DNA of 64,000 nt, taken from JAWLGZ01 sp041690635. GTDB taxonomy: Bacteria; Pseudomonadota; Gammaproteobacteria; Thiohalomonadales; Thiohalomonadaceae. The notes beneath the pieces were generated by a model, which was not told where the DNA came from, ran no database searches, and saw only the letters and a program-made list of their open reading frames with translations. The DNA lies in contig JAWLGZ010000003.1 in NCBI GenBank assembly GCA_041690635.1, positions 580,903 to 644,902 of the forward strand, written 5' to 3'. Both the position numbers and the translations under genes were made by a program. Positions 16,982 to 25,399 of this stretch are shown here, one piece after another (within the stretch, counting starts at the first letter, position 1; every line of letters starts with the position of its first letter).

Positions 16982-17857
16982 ATGGAGTGGTTATTTCTCG
17001 CGCTCATCTCCGCCTTCGCCCTTGCCTCCGCCGATGCGCTGACCAAGGCCCGCTTCGGCACGTACACCGGCTTTGAGCTGGTGCTGCTGCGGGTGGCGGC
17101 GCCCGCGGTGGTGCTCGCGCCGCTGCTGGCGGTCCACCCGTTGCCGCCGGTCCCCCCGGCGTTCTGGGGCTGGGTCGCTCTTCTCGTTCCGCTGGAGTTG
17201 GGGGCGATGCTGCTGTACGTCGTCGCCATTCGCGACTGCCCGCTGCACCTGACCCTGCCCTATCTCTCCTTCACCCCGGTGCTCAACGTCGCCACCGGCT
17301 ACCTGATTCTCGGTGAGACCGTCTCGTCCCGGGGACTGGCCGGTATTCTGATGGTGGTGGTCGGGGCCTGGGTGCTCAACGCCGAGCATGCGCGGGCGGA
17401 TGACGGTCTGCGCGGGCTGCTGGCACCGTTCGCCGCCGTGGCTCGCGAGCGCGGCGCCCGGATGATGCTGGCGGTCGCCGCCATCTACAGTCTTACCTCC
17501 GTACTGGGCAAGAAGGCGATGTCATTCGCCACCCCCGAGAGTTTCGGTCCCTTCTACTTCGTCACCGTCGGTGTGGTTGCATTGGTCGTGTTCGCCCTGG
17601 TCCGACCCGCGACGCTGGGCGTGCTCACCCGGCCGCCGAAGTGGCACCTGGTGCTGGGCCTGCTGATGGGGGCCATGATCATCACCCATTTCATGGCCCT
17701 CGCGAGGGTCGAAGTGGCCTACATGATCACCGTGAAACGGACCAGCCTGCTGTTCGGTATCCTCTATGGGGCACTGCTGTTCCGTGAACGGCGGCTGGGA
17801 CCGAACCTGATCGCCGGCGGCTTGATGGTGGCGGGGATTGGGTTGATTCTGTTGTGA
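16982..17857 (+). CDS. EamA/DMT family transporter
   Basis: Inner-membrane protein of 291 residues with about ten predicted helices, arranged as two EamA repeats (about 1-135 and 150-290) as in drug/metabolite transporters such as YdcZ/RhaT relatives. Typical features are LTLPYLSFTPVLNVATGYLILGETVS closing repeat one and VEVAYMITVKRTSLLFGILYGALLF with a charged RER loop closing repeat two. The substrate could be an amino acid, nucleotide precursor or drug; it cannot be resolved. The next gene (MTH1187-type) starts 23 bp downstream and may be co-transcribed, which hints at a thiamine- or cofactor-related solute (weak inference). Confidence 0.88.
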   Translation: MEWLFLALISAFALASADALTKARFGTYTGFELVLLRVAAPAVVLAPLLAVHPLPPVPPAFWGWVALLVPLELGAMLLYVVAIRDCPLHLTLPYLSFTPVLNVATGYLILGETVSSRGLAGILMVVVGAWVLNAEHARADDGLRGLLAPFAAVARERGARMMLAVAAIYSLTSVLGKKAMSFATPESFGPFYFVTVGVVALVVFALVRPATLGVLTRPPKWHLVLGLLMGAMIITHFMALARVEVAYMITVKRTSLLFGILYGALLFRERRLGPNLIAGGLMVAGIGLILL

Positions 17858-17879
17858 GCCCGAAGTGAAGGAACCGAAT

Positions 17880-18656
17880 GTGAAGGCGCTGGTGAATTTT
17901 CAGATCATCCCCCTCGGTGTCGGGGTCTCCGTCTCCGACTATGTGGCCGAGTGCGAGCGCATACTCGCGGAGGCGGGACTGCATTACGAACTCCACGCCA
18001 ACGGCACCAACATCGAGGGGGAGTGGGATGCAGTCTTCGCCGCCGTGAAGCGCTGCCACGAGCGGGTCCACGCAATGGGGGCGCCGCGCATCCAGAGTGC
18101 GCTGGCTGTCGGCACCCGCACCGACCGGGAGCAGTCGCTGGCGGACAAGGTGGCGAGCGTACGGCGCAAACGGCCGGCCGAATGGGCGTCAACGGTTGTT
18201 GAGGATGATGATGGCGACGCCCGAGAAGACCAGCAGGCCGCCGATGACGAGACTGGCGTTCACCTCCACCCGGCGGAACAGCAGCCACGCGAACAGGGCG
18301 ACGAACAGCGGGTAGGAGATCTCGATCACCGCCGCCATCGCCGCATTGCGCGCGCCGATGGCGGTGAACAGCAACACGGTGCCGGCCAGGCTGGTCAGCA
18401 TCAGGGTGAGGATGGGCAGTTTGTCGCGCCAGCCGAGTCCGGCGACGGTGCGGATGTCGGCGCCGATCTGTTCGTGAAACAGGGCGGCGAGCAGGGCGAT
18501 GGGCACCGCGGTCAGCAGCAGCACGCTGACCAGCGAGATGCGGCGCAGGGCGTGCTCAACCAAGGGGTAGTGGATGCCCCAGCTGAGCGCGGCGCCGAGC
18601 GCCGCCAGGTACCAGGGGATTGGATGCATTGGAAGTCGATTCGGCTGGTGTTCTAG
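17880..18656 (+). CDS. MTH1187/YkoF-type thiamine-binding family protein with run-on C-terminus
   Basis: Residues 1-99 (17880 to about 18176) are a typical MTH1187-family small protein: MKALVNFQIIPLGVGVSVSDYV at the start, then HANGTNIEGEWDAVFAAVKR, and ending EQSLADKVASVRRKR. Normal members are about 100 residues and stop here. This frame has no stop and continues 159 residues through the entire antisense strand of the next gene (eamA, 18189-18629), giving glutamine/glycine/histidine-rich sequence that looks non-coding. The natural stop therefore seems lost. The start GTG at 17880 has AAGGA about 8 bases upstream; GTG at 17865 is less likely. The core is probably cytoplasmic and may bind thiamine or a related ligand. 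Confidence 0.8.
   Translation: MKALVNFQIIPLGVGVSVSDYVAECERILAEAGLHYELHANGTNIEGEWDAVFAAVKRCHERVHAMGAPRIQSALAVGTRTDREQSLADKVASVRRKRPAEWASTVVEDDDGDAREDQQAADDETGVHLHPAEQQPREQGDEQRVGDLDHRRHRRIARADGGEQQHGAGQAGQHQGEDGQFVAPAESGDGADVGADLFVKQGGEQGDGHRGQQQHADQRDAAQGVLNQGVVDAPAERGAERRQVPGDWMHWKSIRLVF
18189..18629 (-). CDS. Single-domain EamA-like membrane protein
   Basis: 146 residues with four to five hydrophobic helices, equal to one EamA repeat: HPIPWYLAALGAALSWGIHYPLVEHALRR at the start, then VSVLLLTAVPIALLAALF, LPILTLMLTSLAGTVLLFTAIG, YPLFVALFAWLLF and IGGLLVFSGVAIIIL. Half-size DMT proteins work as dimers in the SMR-like manner. Start at M of MHPIPWY; the upstream open frame (to 18863) is made of palindromic repeat DNA. 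The whole gene is covered on the opposite strand by the run-on of the MTH1187-type gene. Confidence 0.82.
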   Translation of the reverse strand: MHPIPWYLAALGAALSWGIHYPLVEHALRRISLVSVLLLTAVPIALLAALFHEQIGADIRTVAGLGWRDKLPILTLMLTSLAGTVLLFTAIGARNAAMAAVIEISYPLFVALFAWLLFRRVEVNASLVIGGLLVFSGVAIIILNNR

Positions 18657-18726
18657 GTTGAATTCTACCTGCTCTCGCTCCACCTCCTGCAGGAGGCTCC
18701 CCGCCGTGACGGCTTTCCTAACCTTA

Positions 18727-18750
18727 GTAGGGCGCAATCCTATTGCGCCG
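18727..18750. repeat. Short GTAGGGCGCAAT...ATTGCGCC palindrome
   Basis: GTAGGGCGCAATCCTATTGCGCC is a short palindrome of the REP-like kind; relatives lie at 9316-9336, 21934-21957 and 48279-48302. Frequent in intergenic DNA here; no gene. Confidence 0.65.
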
Positions 18751-18788
18751 GCTTGCTTTAGCCGCAGGAGTAGCGCTTGTGTAATGTT

Positions 18789-18860
18789 GTAGGAGCGGCG
18801 GGAGCCGCGATTGCGGCAGAGGGATATCCGCCCCCCAATCGCGGCTCCCGCCGCTCCTAC
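18789..18860. repeat. 72-bp palindrome with perfect 25-bp arms upstream of msrA
   Basis: Left arm GTAGGAGCGGCGGGAGCCGC... (18789-18813) and right arm ending ...CCCGCCGCTCCTAC (18836-18860) are perfectly complementary over 25 bp. It ends 29 bp before the msrA ATG, leaving little room for a promoter between them. A related but imperfect copy lies at 37496-37555. Confidence 0.88.
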
Positions 18861-18889
18861 CATATTCCCTATCCTCGGCGGAGGTGCCC

Positions 18890-19516
18890 ATGTTCTCTTT
18901 CAAGAGTCTGAAGATGCCGACACCCGAGGAGGCGCTGCCCGGCCGCGAGGCGCCGATCCGTGTGCCGGAGACCCACTTCGTCAACGGCCACCGCATCGTG
19001 CCGCCGTTTCCCGAGGGGATGGAACTGGCGATCTTCGGCATGGGCTGCTTCTGGGGCGCCGAGCGGCTGTTCTGGCAGCAGGCCGGGGTGTGGTCGACCA
19101 TGGTGGGCTACGCGGGCGGTTATACCCCCAACCCCACCTATCAGGAGGTGTGCAGCGGCATGACCGGCCACACGGAGGTGGTGCGGGCGGTGTTCGACCC
19201 GGAGGCGGTGGCGTACGAGACGCTGTTGCAGCGGTTCTGGGAGGGGCACGACCCGACCCAGGGGATGCGTCAGGGGAACGACATTGGTACCCAGTATCGC
19301 TCCGCCATCTACGTCCACTCGGATCGGCAGCGCGAGGCCGCGCTGGCCAGCAAGGCCCGCTATCAGGCGGCACTCCATCGGGCCGGCCGTGGCGACATCA
19401 CCACCGAGATCCGCGAGGCGCCGGCGTTCTACTACGCCGAGGAGTACCACCAGCAGTATCTGGCGAAAAATCCGGGCGGCTACTGCGGGCTCGGGGGCAC
19501 CGGGATCGGTTACTGA
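18890..19516 (+). CDS. msrA: Peptide methionine sulfoxide reductase A
   Basis: Repairs methionine-S-sulfoxide in proteins. 208 residues with the catalytic motif GCFWGAERLFW (nucleophile Cys about 53). Family landmarks: VGYAGGYTPNPTYQEVCSG, GHTEVVRAVFDP, a GNDIGTQYRS block and a C-terminal resolving cysteine in GGYCGLGGTGIGY. The ~45-residue N-terminal extension (FSFKSLKMPTPEEALPGRE...) is as in E. coli MsrA. ATG at 18890 has GGAGG about 5 bases upstream; an in-frame GTG lies 6 bases earlier. A perfect 25-bp-arm palindrome lies directly upstream. Likely monocistronic. Confidence 0.95.
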   Translation: MFSFKSLKMPTPEEALPGREAPIRVPETHFVNGHRIVPPFPEGMELAIFGMGCFWGAERLFWQQAGVWSTMVGYAGGYTPNPTYQEVCSGMTGHTEVVRAVFDPEAVAYETLLQRFWEGHDPTQGMRQGNDIGTQYRSAIYVHSDRQREAALASKARYQAALHRAGRGDITTEIREAPAFYYAEEYHQQYLAKNPGGYCGLGGTGIGY

Positions 19517-19690
19517 CCTGCGCGAACCCAACCGCGCCAGGGTCGGCACGCCCACAGGGGATACCTCACGGCCGCCGCCTCGATCGGGCTGTCACCACCT
19601 CGCCTTCTCCTCACGCCTATGCTGTTCACGAATGGCGGAAGCGCGGCCGAGCATCCCGATGCCCCCGATTGAACCCGCGGCAAATGGCTG

Positions 19691-21517
19691 ATGAGCCAGG
19701 CCGACGAGCACCACAAGCTGCGCCTTGACGAGCCCGGGAGCGCGGGTCCGTCGACCCTGTGGCGAAGCGCCGTTGTCGGATCGGTGATCGTGGCGTTGGC
19801 CATCGTCATCATGGCCTCCGGGCGGATCCAGCTGCCCCCCTATCCGCCGTTCACCCTGTTCCATGCCACCTTCTCCTTCGTCGTCGACATCGTGACGGCG
19901 TTCCTGCTGTTCGGCCAGTTCGTCTACTGCCGTTTGCGCGGCTACGCGGTGCTGGGCGCCGCCTTCCTGTTCAGCGCGCTGGCGGCGATCCCCTTTCTGT
20001 TCACCTTCCCGGGGGCGATCCTGGCCGAAGCCCCGGTCATCGGCGGCCCTCAGAGTTCCATCTGGATCTGGCACCTCTGGCACATCCTCTTTCCCGCCAT
20101 GATCGCCGCGGCGCTGCTGGTGCATCAGCGCAGTCAGCACACCCAGCTCGAGCGGATCACGCCGGTGGTGGAGGCGACGGTCAGCCTCGTGGTCGTGGCG
20201 GTGGTGGTGATGACGGTGGCGGTGACCCTGTTTCACGACCGCCTGCCGGTGCTCTACGCCGGGGGCGATGTCCCGCTCACCCCCGCCTTTTACTGGACGG
20301 GCGGCGCGGCGGCGGTGGTGACCGCCGCGGCGCTGGGGCTGGCCCTGCCGATGGCGAGCCAGCGCTCCGTGCTGCACATCTGGATCGTGATGGTGCTGCT
20401 CGCGCTGCTGGCCGACGTCGGGGCGAGCCTGGCCGCCTACGATCGCTACACGGTGGGCTGGTACTTCGGTCGGGTCGAGGCGATGCTGGCCTCCAGCGTG
20501 CTGTTTGTGGTGTTTCTCTCCGATGTGAGCCGGCTCTATCGGAACATGGTCTCCACCCTGCGCAAGCTGGCGGCCGCCAACGACGAGAAGGAGCGACTGC
20601 TGGCGGAGGTGTACCGGCGCGAGCAGGAGTTCGAGGCGCTGGCGGAACGGGCGCCCGATATCATCGTCCGTGTCGATGCCGAGAACCGCATCCGCTATGT
20701 CAATCCGGCCATCGAAAAGGTTGTCAGCAAGCGGCGGGAGTGGATTCAGGGCCAGCCCCTCGAAGCACTAGGAGCGGCACCCGATGAGCTGGCGGCACGG
20801 AAGCGGGCGCTCCGGCAGGTCTTCGAGAGCGGCCGGGAGCTGGTTCGGGAGCGCGAGGAGACCGGTGCCGGGGGCACGCGTTACTACCAGGCGCGTCTGG
20901 TGCCGGAGTTCGGGGAGGATGGCCGGGTGGTCTCGGTGCTGGTGCTGGAACGCGATATCTCCGATCTCAAGCGGGCCCAGTTCGCGCTCGAACGGTTGTC
21001 GCTGCATGACCCACTGACCGGCATTGCCAACCGCCGCTACCTGGATGAGTTCGTCGAGCGGGAGTGGCGCCGTGAGGTGCGCTATCACCACAGCGTGGCG
21101 GTCATCATGGTCGATATCGACCATTTCAAGGCCTACAACGACCACTACGGTCACCAGCAGGGGGACACCTGCCTGCGCGAGGTGGCACAGGCGCTGCAGG
21201 CACATCTGCGCCGGCCCAGCGACTTCCTCGCCCGCTACGGGGGGGAGGAGTTCGCGGTGGTGCTGCTGGAGACCGATCTTGCGGCAGCCAGGGCCGTCGC
21301 CGAGGTGATGCACCGGGCGGTGCTGGAGCGACAGCTGCCCCACGCGGCGTCGCCGATCGTGCCGGTGGTGACGGTCAGTGTGGGCGTCGCCGCCGCCCCG
21401 GCCCACCGCATCACCTTCCCGGAGTTGATGCACGCGGCCGACCAGGCGCTCTATCGCGCCAAGGCCGCCGGCCGCAACCGGGTGGAGGCTGTGCAGCCGT
21501 TACCGCACGAAACGTGA
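19691..21517 (+). CDS. Membrane diguanylate cyclase (MASE4-like, PAS, GGDEF)
   Basis: 608-residue c-di-GMP synthase. The N-terminal third has about eight hydrophobic helices (residues 25-290) of the integral-membrane MASE4-like sensor type. A short coiled linker (NMVSTLRKLAAANDEKERLLAEVYRR) leads to a PAS domain (about 310-425: ALAERAPDIIVRVDAENRIRYVNPAIE). The GGDEF domain follows (about 435-600): DPLTGIANRRYLDEF, substrate loop IDHFKAYNDHYGH, active-site GGEEF, and an intact RPSD inhibition site before it. The enzyme should therefore be active and product-inhibited. The membrane ligand is unknown. A 61-codon gene starts 96 bp downstream on the same strand. Confidence 0.92.
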   Translation: MSQADEHHKLRLDEPGSAGPSTLWRSAVVGSVIVALAIVIMASGRIQLPPYPPFTLFHATFSFVVDIVTAFLLFGQFVYCRLRGYAVLGAAFLFSALAAIPFLFTFPGAILAEAPVIGGPQSSIWIWHLWHILFPAMIAAALLVHQRSQHTQLERITPVVEATVSLVVVAVVVMTVAVTLFHDRLPVLYAGGDVPLTPAFYWTGGAAAVVTAAALGLALPMASQRSVLHIWIVMVLLALLADVGASLAAYDRYTVGWYFGRVEAMLASSVLFVVFLSDVSRLYRNMVSTLRKLAAANDEKERLLAEVYRREQEFEALAERAPDIIVRVDAENRIRYVNPAIEKVVSKRREWIQGQPLEALGAAPDELAARKRALRQVFESGRELVREREETGAGGTRYYQARLVPEFGEDGRVVSVLVLERDISDLKRAQFALERLSLHDPLTGIANRRYLDEFVEREWRREVRYHHSVAVIMVDIDHFKAYNDHYGHQQGDTCLREVAQALQAHLRRPSDFLARYGGEEFAVVLLETDLAAARAVAEVMHRAVLERQLPHAASPIVPVVTVSVGVAAAPAHRITFPELMHAADQALYRAKAAGRNRVEAVQPLPHET

Positions 21518-21613
21518 CGCGAGACACGGTGCGCCCCATCAAGAACTTCCGCGACCGGCCGATGTACTAAACAGAGGTTGTCGTGAAAATTCCCAACCCC
21601 GACGGAGGGCGCC

Positions 21614-21799
21614 ATGGTCATCACATTCGACATGAGCACCGGTGAGGTGGAGTACGAGGACGGGCTCACTGCCGGCACGCGCCAGGCCCCCCGTCCGGAG
21701 GTCGAGTGTCCCGCCCGCGATGAGTTCGACGGCAGGCATCTCGAACTGCGTCTGCTGACTATCGACGAGGCGGTGGCCATCGAACGGCGTCGGCGCTAA
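21614..21799 (+). CDS. Small acidic hypothetical protein
   Basis: 61 residues, ATG preceded by GGAGGGCG at good spacing (about 4-5 bases). Sequence begins VITFDMSTGEVEYEDGLTAG and ends IDEAVAIERRRR; acidic N-terminus, arginine-rich end, no signal peptide or helix. I recognise no family. Codon GC usage matches the neighbours. It follows the MASE4-like diguanylate cyclase and precedes a palindrome-rich gap. Probably a real small gene because of its ribosome-binding site. Confidence 0.55.
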   Translation: MVITFDMSTGEVEYEDGLTAGTRQAPRPEVECPARDEFDGRHLELRLLTIDEAVAIERRRR

Positions 21800-21977
21800 G
21801 GAGGTGCTGATTTAGTCCATCCAACCAATCGTTTACACGATTGTTGCGGCGGTCCATCCCTGGGCCGCACGGGAAACGCCGATTAAATCAGCGTTTCCCT
21901 AAAACGGCTGGCTGCACCTGGTGCATCCGATCGGGTAGGGCGCAGTCCCATTGCGCCGGGCGTTGCCGTTCATGATT
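21800..21977. repeat. Palindrome-rich intergenic region
   Basis: Contains stems CAATCGT/ACGATTG (about 21829-21846), GCGGTCC/GGGCCGC (about 21849-21870) and GGAAACGCCGATT/AAATCAGCGTTTCC (21871-21898), then a GTAGGGCGCA...TTGCGCC palindrome (21934-21957). The GCTGATTTA motif resembles the hairpin at 59585-59615. No gene. Confidence 0.6.
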
Positions 21978-23447
21978 TCATGCCTGGGGAAGGTCGTGAA
22001 CGGCCGGCCCGTCGATCACCTCCCCATCCGCGGTGAAGCGGGAGCCGTGGCACGGGCAGTCCCAACTCTGTTCCGCCGTGTTGAAGCTCAGATCGCATCC
22101 CAGATGGGTGCAGACGGCCGAGACGGCGTGGAATGCCCCCACATCGTCACGACACACCGCCTTCGCATCCCCATTCCCCTTGAACACCGCGCCGCTGCCC
22201 GGCGGCAGTTCGGTTGGGGTGGCCGGCGGCTTGGGTGTCGGTGCGGGGCGGTACTTTTCGCGGCTGACCGGCGCGTGGGGCTCACGTCCCGCATCGAACA
22301 GATCCAACCAGTCGTGGCGACGTCCGAGCGCCGCCTCGCAGAGGATCATCGCGGCGGCCGTCCCCAGTGACAGCCCCCATTTGTTGAGACCGGTTGCGAC
22401 CAGCAGGCGGCCGGTCAGCCCCCCCTGCGGACTGCCGATGAAGGGCAGTCCGTCCACCGGCAGATAGTCCTGCGCCGACCAGCGCGCATCGAAACCGGCG
22501 ATTGGAAACCGTTCACCCGCCCAGCGCTCCAGGTCGGTGTAACAGCGCCGTGTGTCCGGCTCCTCCCCGGTCGGGTGGGCGTTGCCACCGACAATCAGGT
22601 GTCCCTGGCTGCCGCGCAGGGTGCGGCTCGGTGTTTCCGCGTTGATATACATCCCCTCCGGCGGCGCGCCCGAGAGGCGCGCGGCGAGCAGGTAGGTGCG
22701 GCTCGGCAGTGTCTTGCGGTGGAACTCGCCTTGGGCGGCAAACGGCAGCAGGGTGGCGACGATCGCCCGATCGGCCACCAGCTTGCCGTGGGCGGTCACC
22801 GCGATGCAGCGATCCGCCGCCTCCCGCACCTCGGTCACCCGCGACATCTCGAAGATGGCACCGCCGCCGTCGGCAACCTGTGCCGCCAGCGCCAGGCAGT
22901 AGCGCCGCGCGTGCAGGCTGGCCTGGTCGTCCAGCGCCACCGCGCCCCGCACCGGAAACGGCAGTCCGGTCCCGGTGGTGAAGCGGGCCGGCAGCCCGGC
23001 CTCCTGAAGCGCCCGCGTCTCCGCCTCCAGGGCGGCGACCCGTTCACTCTGCTCGGTGAAGATGAAGGCGCTGCGCCGGGTGAAGCCGCAGTCGATGGCG
23101 TACCGTGCGACCAGGGCGGCGACCTGCTCCAGCGCCGCCGCATTGGCCTGGGCGTAGAGGGCCGCCGCCTCGGCGCCGATCCGCTGCCGCAGGTCGTGGT
23201 AGATGAGCCCCTGCAGCGCGCTCACCTTGCCGGTGGTGTAGCCGGTGGTGCCGGCGGCGATGTGCCCCGCCTCCAGCAGTACGACCCGCGCCCCCTGCGC
23301 CTTCAGCAGCAGGGCGGCGGTCAGCCCGGTGATGCCGCCGCCGATGATCGCCACATCGGCGGTGGCATCGCCCCGGAAGACCGGATAGTGAGTAGGGGTG
23401 GTGGTCCGGACCCAGAGCGAGGGGTGGCGCTCGTTGAGACTGCCCAT
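21978..23447 (-). CDS. FAD-dependent oxidoreductase with C-terminal Rieske domain
   Basis: 489 residues in two domains. The N-terminal DAO-type FAD domain starts with the dinucleotide motif VAIIGGGITGLTAALLLK (about 29-46) and LLEAGHIAAGTTGYTTGKVS, typical of glycine-oxidase-like proteins. It continues to a C-terminal flavin contact LLVATGLNKWGLSLG. A proline-rich linker (PAPTPKPPATPTELPPG) leads to a Rieske 2Fe-2S domain with CTHLGC and CPCHGS (about 445-470), giving the two Cys-His ligand pairs. This fusion occurs in many bacteria and is thought to pass electrons from an amine or secondary-alcohol oxidation; the substrate is unknown. Divergent from nothing nearby; likely monocistronic. Confidence 0.9.
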   Translation of the reverse strand: MGSLNERHPSLWVRTTTPTHYPVFRGDATADVAIIGGGITGLTAALLLKAQGARVVLLEAGHIAAGTTGYTTGKVSALQGLIYHDLRQRIGAEAAALYAQANAAALEQVAALVARYAIDCGFTRRSAFIFTEQSERVAALEAETRALQEAGLPARFTTGTGLPFPVRGAVALDDQASLHARRYCLALAAQVADGGGAIFEMSRVTEVREAADRCIAVTAHGKLVADRAIVATLLPFAAQGEFHRKTLPSRTYLLAARLSGAPPEGMYINAETPSRTLRGSQGHLIVGGNAHPTGEEPDTRRCYTDLERWAGERFPIAGFDARWSAQDYLPVDGLPFIGSPQGGLTGRLLVATGLNKWGLSLGTAAAMILCEAALGRRHDWLDLFDAGREPHAPVSREKYRPAPTPKPPATPTELPPGSGAVFKGNGDAKAVCRDDVGAFHAVSAVCTHLGCDLSFNTAEQSWDCPCHGSRFTADGEVIDGPAVHDLPQA

Positions 23448-23512
23448 GCGGCCCTCCGTGGTCTCCGCTACGCAAGCCTGTAAAGGATAGAACGCGCGCG
23501 CGGGGGCGGTTT

Positions 23513-25282
23513 TCAGGCGGTGGCGTCGTCGTCAGCAGGGGGGAGCCGGTCGGCCGGGCCGAGATCGCGGTAGCAGCGGCAGGCGGCCCGCCCCGCCGCC
23601 TTGGCGGCGTACATGGCCCTGTCCGCCGCGCGCATCAGATCGCCGATCTCCCGCGCATCGTCCGGGAAGAAGGCGATGCCGATGGAGGCGGAGATGGTGG
23701 CCTCCTGCCCGGCGAGCGTAAACGGCCGCTCCAGTTCGCGGATCAGCTTCATTCCCAGCGCCCGCACCGCCTCCGGCTCCCGCAGCCCGACCAGCACGGC
23801 GGTGAATTCGTCCCCCCCCATGCGGGCGACGGTATCGCTCGCGCGGAAGCAGTGCTCGATGCGGCGGGCCGCCTGGCGCAGCAGTTCGTCGCCTGCCTCG
23901 TGGCCCAGGGCGTCGTTCACCGCCTTGAAGCGATCCAGGTCGATGAACAGCAGCGCCAGGGAGTCCCCCTCCCGGGCCGCCTTGTTCTGTGCCTGCTCCA
24001 GCCGATCGCGGAACAGGTTGCGGTTGGGGAGCCCGGTCAGGCTGTCGTAGTTGGCCTGGTGCCAGATCGCCTCCTGCAGCTCCTGGCGCCGGGTGATGTC
24101 GGAGAAGGTGAGCACGGCGCCCGCCAGTTCGCCCTCGGCGAATAGCGGGTGGGCGCGCAGTTCGACCGAAAAGCGGCTGCCGTCCACGCGCTGGAACAGC
24201 TGACCCTCCGTGTGGATCGGTACCCCGTGCTGGCAGACGGCCACCACCGGACACTCACCACCGGGGTTGCTCTTGTCCCCCTGGCGATGGGCCACCTCCC
24301 GGAAGTCGCGTCCCATGATCTCGGACGCATCCGCATAGCCGAGCAGACTCACCGCCTTGGGGTTGGCCAGTGTGCAACGGCACGCCCGATCCAGCCCGAT
24401 GATCCCCTCCCCGGAGGACTCGATCAGCAGCCGCACCTGCGCCTCGGCCCGTGCCCGGGTGGCCACCTCCTCGCGCAGCTCCCGGGTGCGCCGTTCCACC
24501 ACCCGGTCCTGTTCCGCCTTCGCCCGGCGCAGTTGCAGGAGCTGGGAGCGGATGCGCTGGGAGGCGTAGGCGCCAACCGCGAGCAGCAGCAGCCAGGCGG
24601 CCAGGTGCACCAGCAGGAGGTTGCGTTTCTGCGCCCCGAGGCTGTGCAGCAGCGACTCCGCGGGGAAGGAGACGCTGACCCCGCCGCGGACATCGCCGAG
24701 TTGATAGCCCTGTTCGGCGTGACAGTCGAGGCATGGGGGCTGGGTGACCAGCGGTGCCATGTAGCGGGCGATCAGCCTGCCGTCCTCCTCGACGAGGGCC
24801 GAGCGCTCCTTCTCCCCCTGTTCGAAGGCGGTCAGCGCCGCGGCCTCCCAGGCATCCGCACGGTTGGCCGGGTTCAGCGGCTTGAGGGAGGTGAGGTGGA
24901 CCCGAAGATCGCTGTGCTCGCGAATCAGCCCGGAGAGCTGGCGGGTCATGTAGGCAGGATTGATCAGCGTCAGCCGCTGGCCGGCGGTCGAGGTGATATC
25001 CCGATGGGGGACATCCAGATAGGGGTTGGGTGGGGTGTCCGGGGTAACCTGCGCATAGACGCCGCCGTGGCCCGCATTCCACAGGCGAACCGACTCCACT
25101 GTGCGGAAAACGAACTGGCCGCGTTCGACCGCCATCTCCCGCGCGTGCTGATCGATGCTCCACCAGTTCCAGGCGACGGAGGCGCCCACCATGGCGGTCC
25201 AGGCGAGGGCGGGCAGCAGCCACAGTCGCCGGTCGAGGAGCAGCGGCGCCAGGCGTTTGCGAAGGTGGGTGGAGCGGGACAA
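23513..25282 (-). CDS. Diguanylate cyclase with Tll0287-like haem sensor and PAS
   Basis: 589 residues. TM1 about 18-37 (LWLLPALAWTAMVGASVAW). The periplasmic domain (about 45-220) matches the DUF3365/Tll0287-like family, with LTLINPAYMTRQLSGL and a c-type haem motif CLDCH (about 185-189) followed by AEQGYQLGDVRGGVSVSFP. TM2 is about 225-243. A PAS domain (about 290-405: LIESSGEGIIGLDRACRCTLANP) contains a cysteine pair region (GGECPVVAVCQHG). The GGDEF (about 420-575) has RMGGDEF and an RASD inhibition site. Covalent haem facing the periplasm suggests redox or gas sensing that controls c-di-GMP synthesis (inference). Stands alone on the minus strand. Confidence 0.92.
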   Translation of the reverse strand: MSRSTHLRKRLAPLLLDRRLWLLPALAWTAMVGASVAWNWWSIDQHAREMAVERGQFVFRTVESVRLWNAGHGGVYAQVTPDTPPNPYLDVPHRDITSTAGQRLTLINPAYMTRQLSGLIREHSDLRVHLTSLKPLNPANRADAWEAAALTAFEQGEKERSALVEEDGRLIARYMAPLVTQPPCLDCHAEQGYQLGDVRGGVSVSFPAESLLHSLGAQKRNLLLVHLAAWLLLLAVGAYASQRIRSQLLQLRRAKAEQDRVVERRTRELREEVATRARAEAQVRLLIESSGEGIIGLDRACRCTLANPKAVSLLGYADASEIMGRDFREVAHRQGDKSNPGGECPVVAVCQHGVPIHTEGQLFQRVDGSRFSVELRAHPLFAEGELAGAVLTFSDITRRQELQEAIWHQANYDSLTGLPNRNLFRDRLEQAQNKAAREGDSLALLFIDLDRFKAVNDALGHEAGDELLRQAARRIEHCFRASDTVARMGGDEFTAVLVGLREPEAVRALGMKLIRELERPFTLAGQEATISASIGIAFFPDDAREIGDLMRAADRAMYAAKAAGRAACRCYRDLGPADRLPPADDDATA

Positions 25283-25399
25283 GTGAGGGGCCCCCGTTGT
25301 TCTCTCGGGCGCTCCCTGCCCGTTTGCGGATTTGGCCCTATCTTACCGCGGCTTAGGGGGGATCCTTACAACATTGTGTCTTGATTCTCCGGCGGCGGC

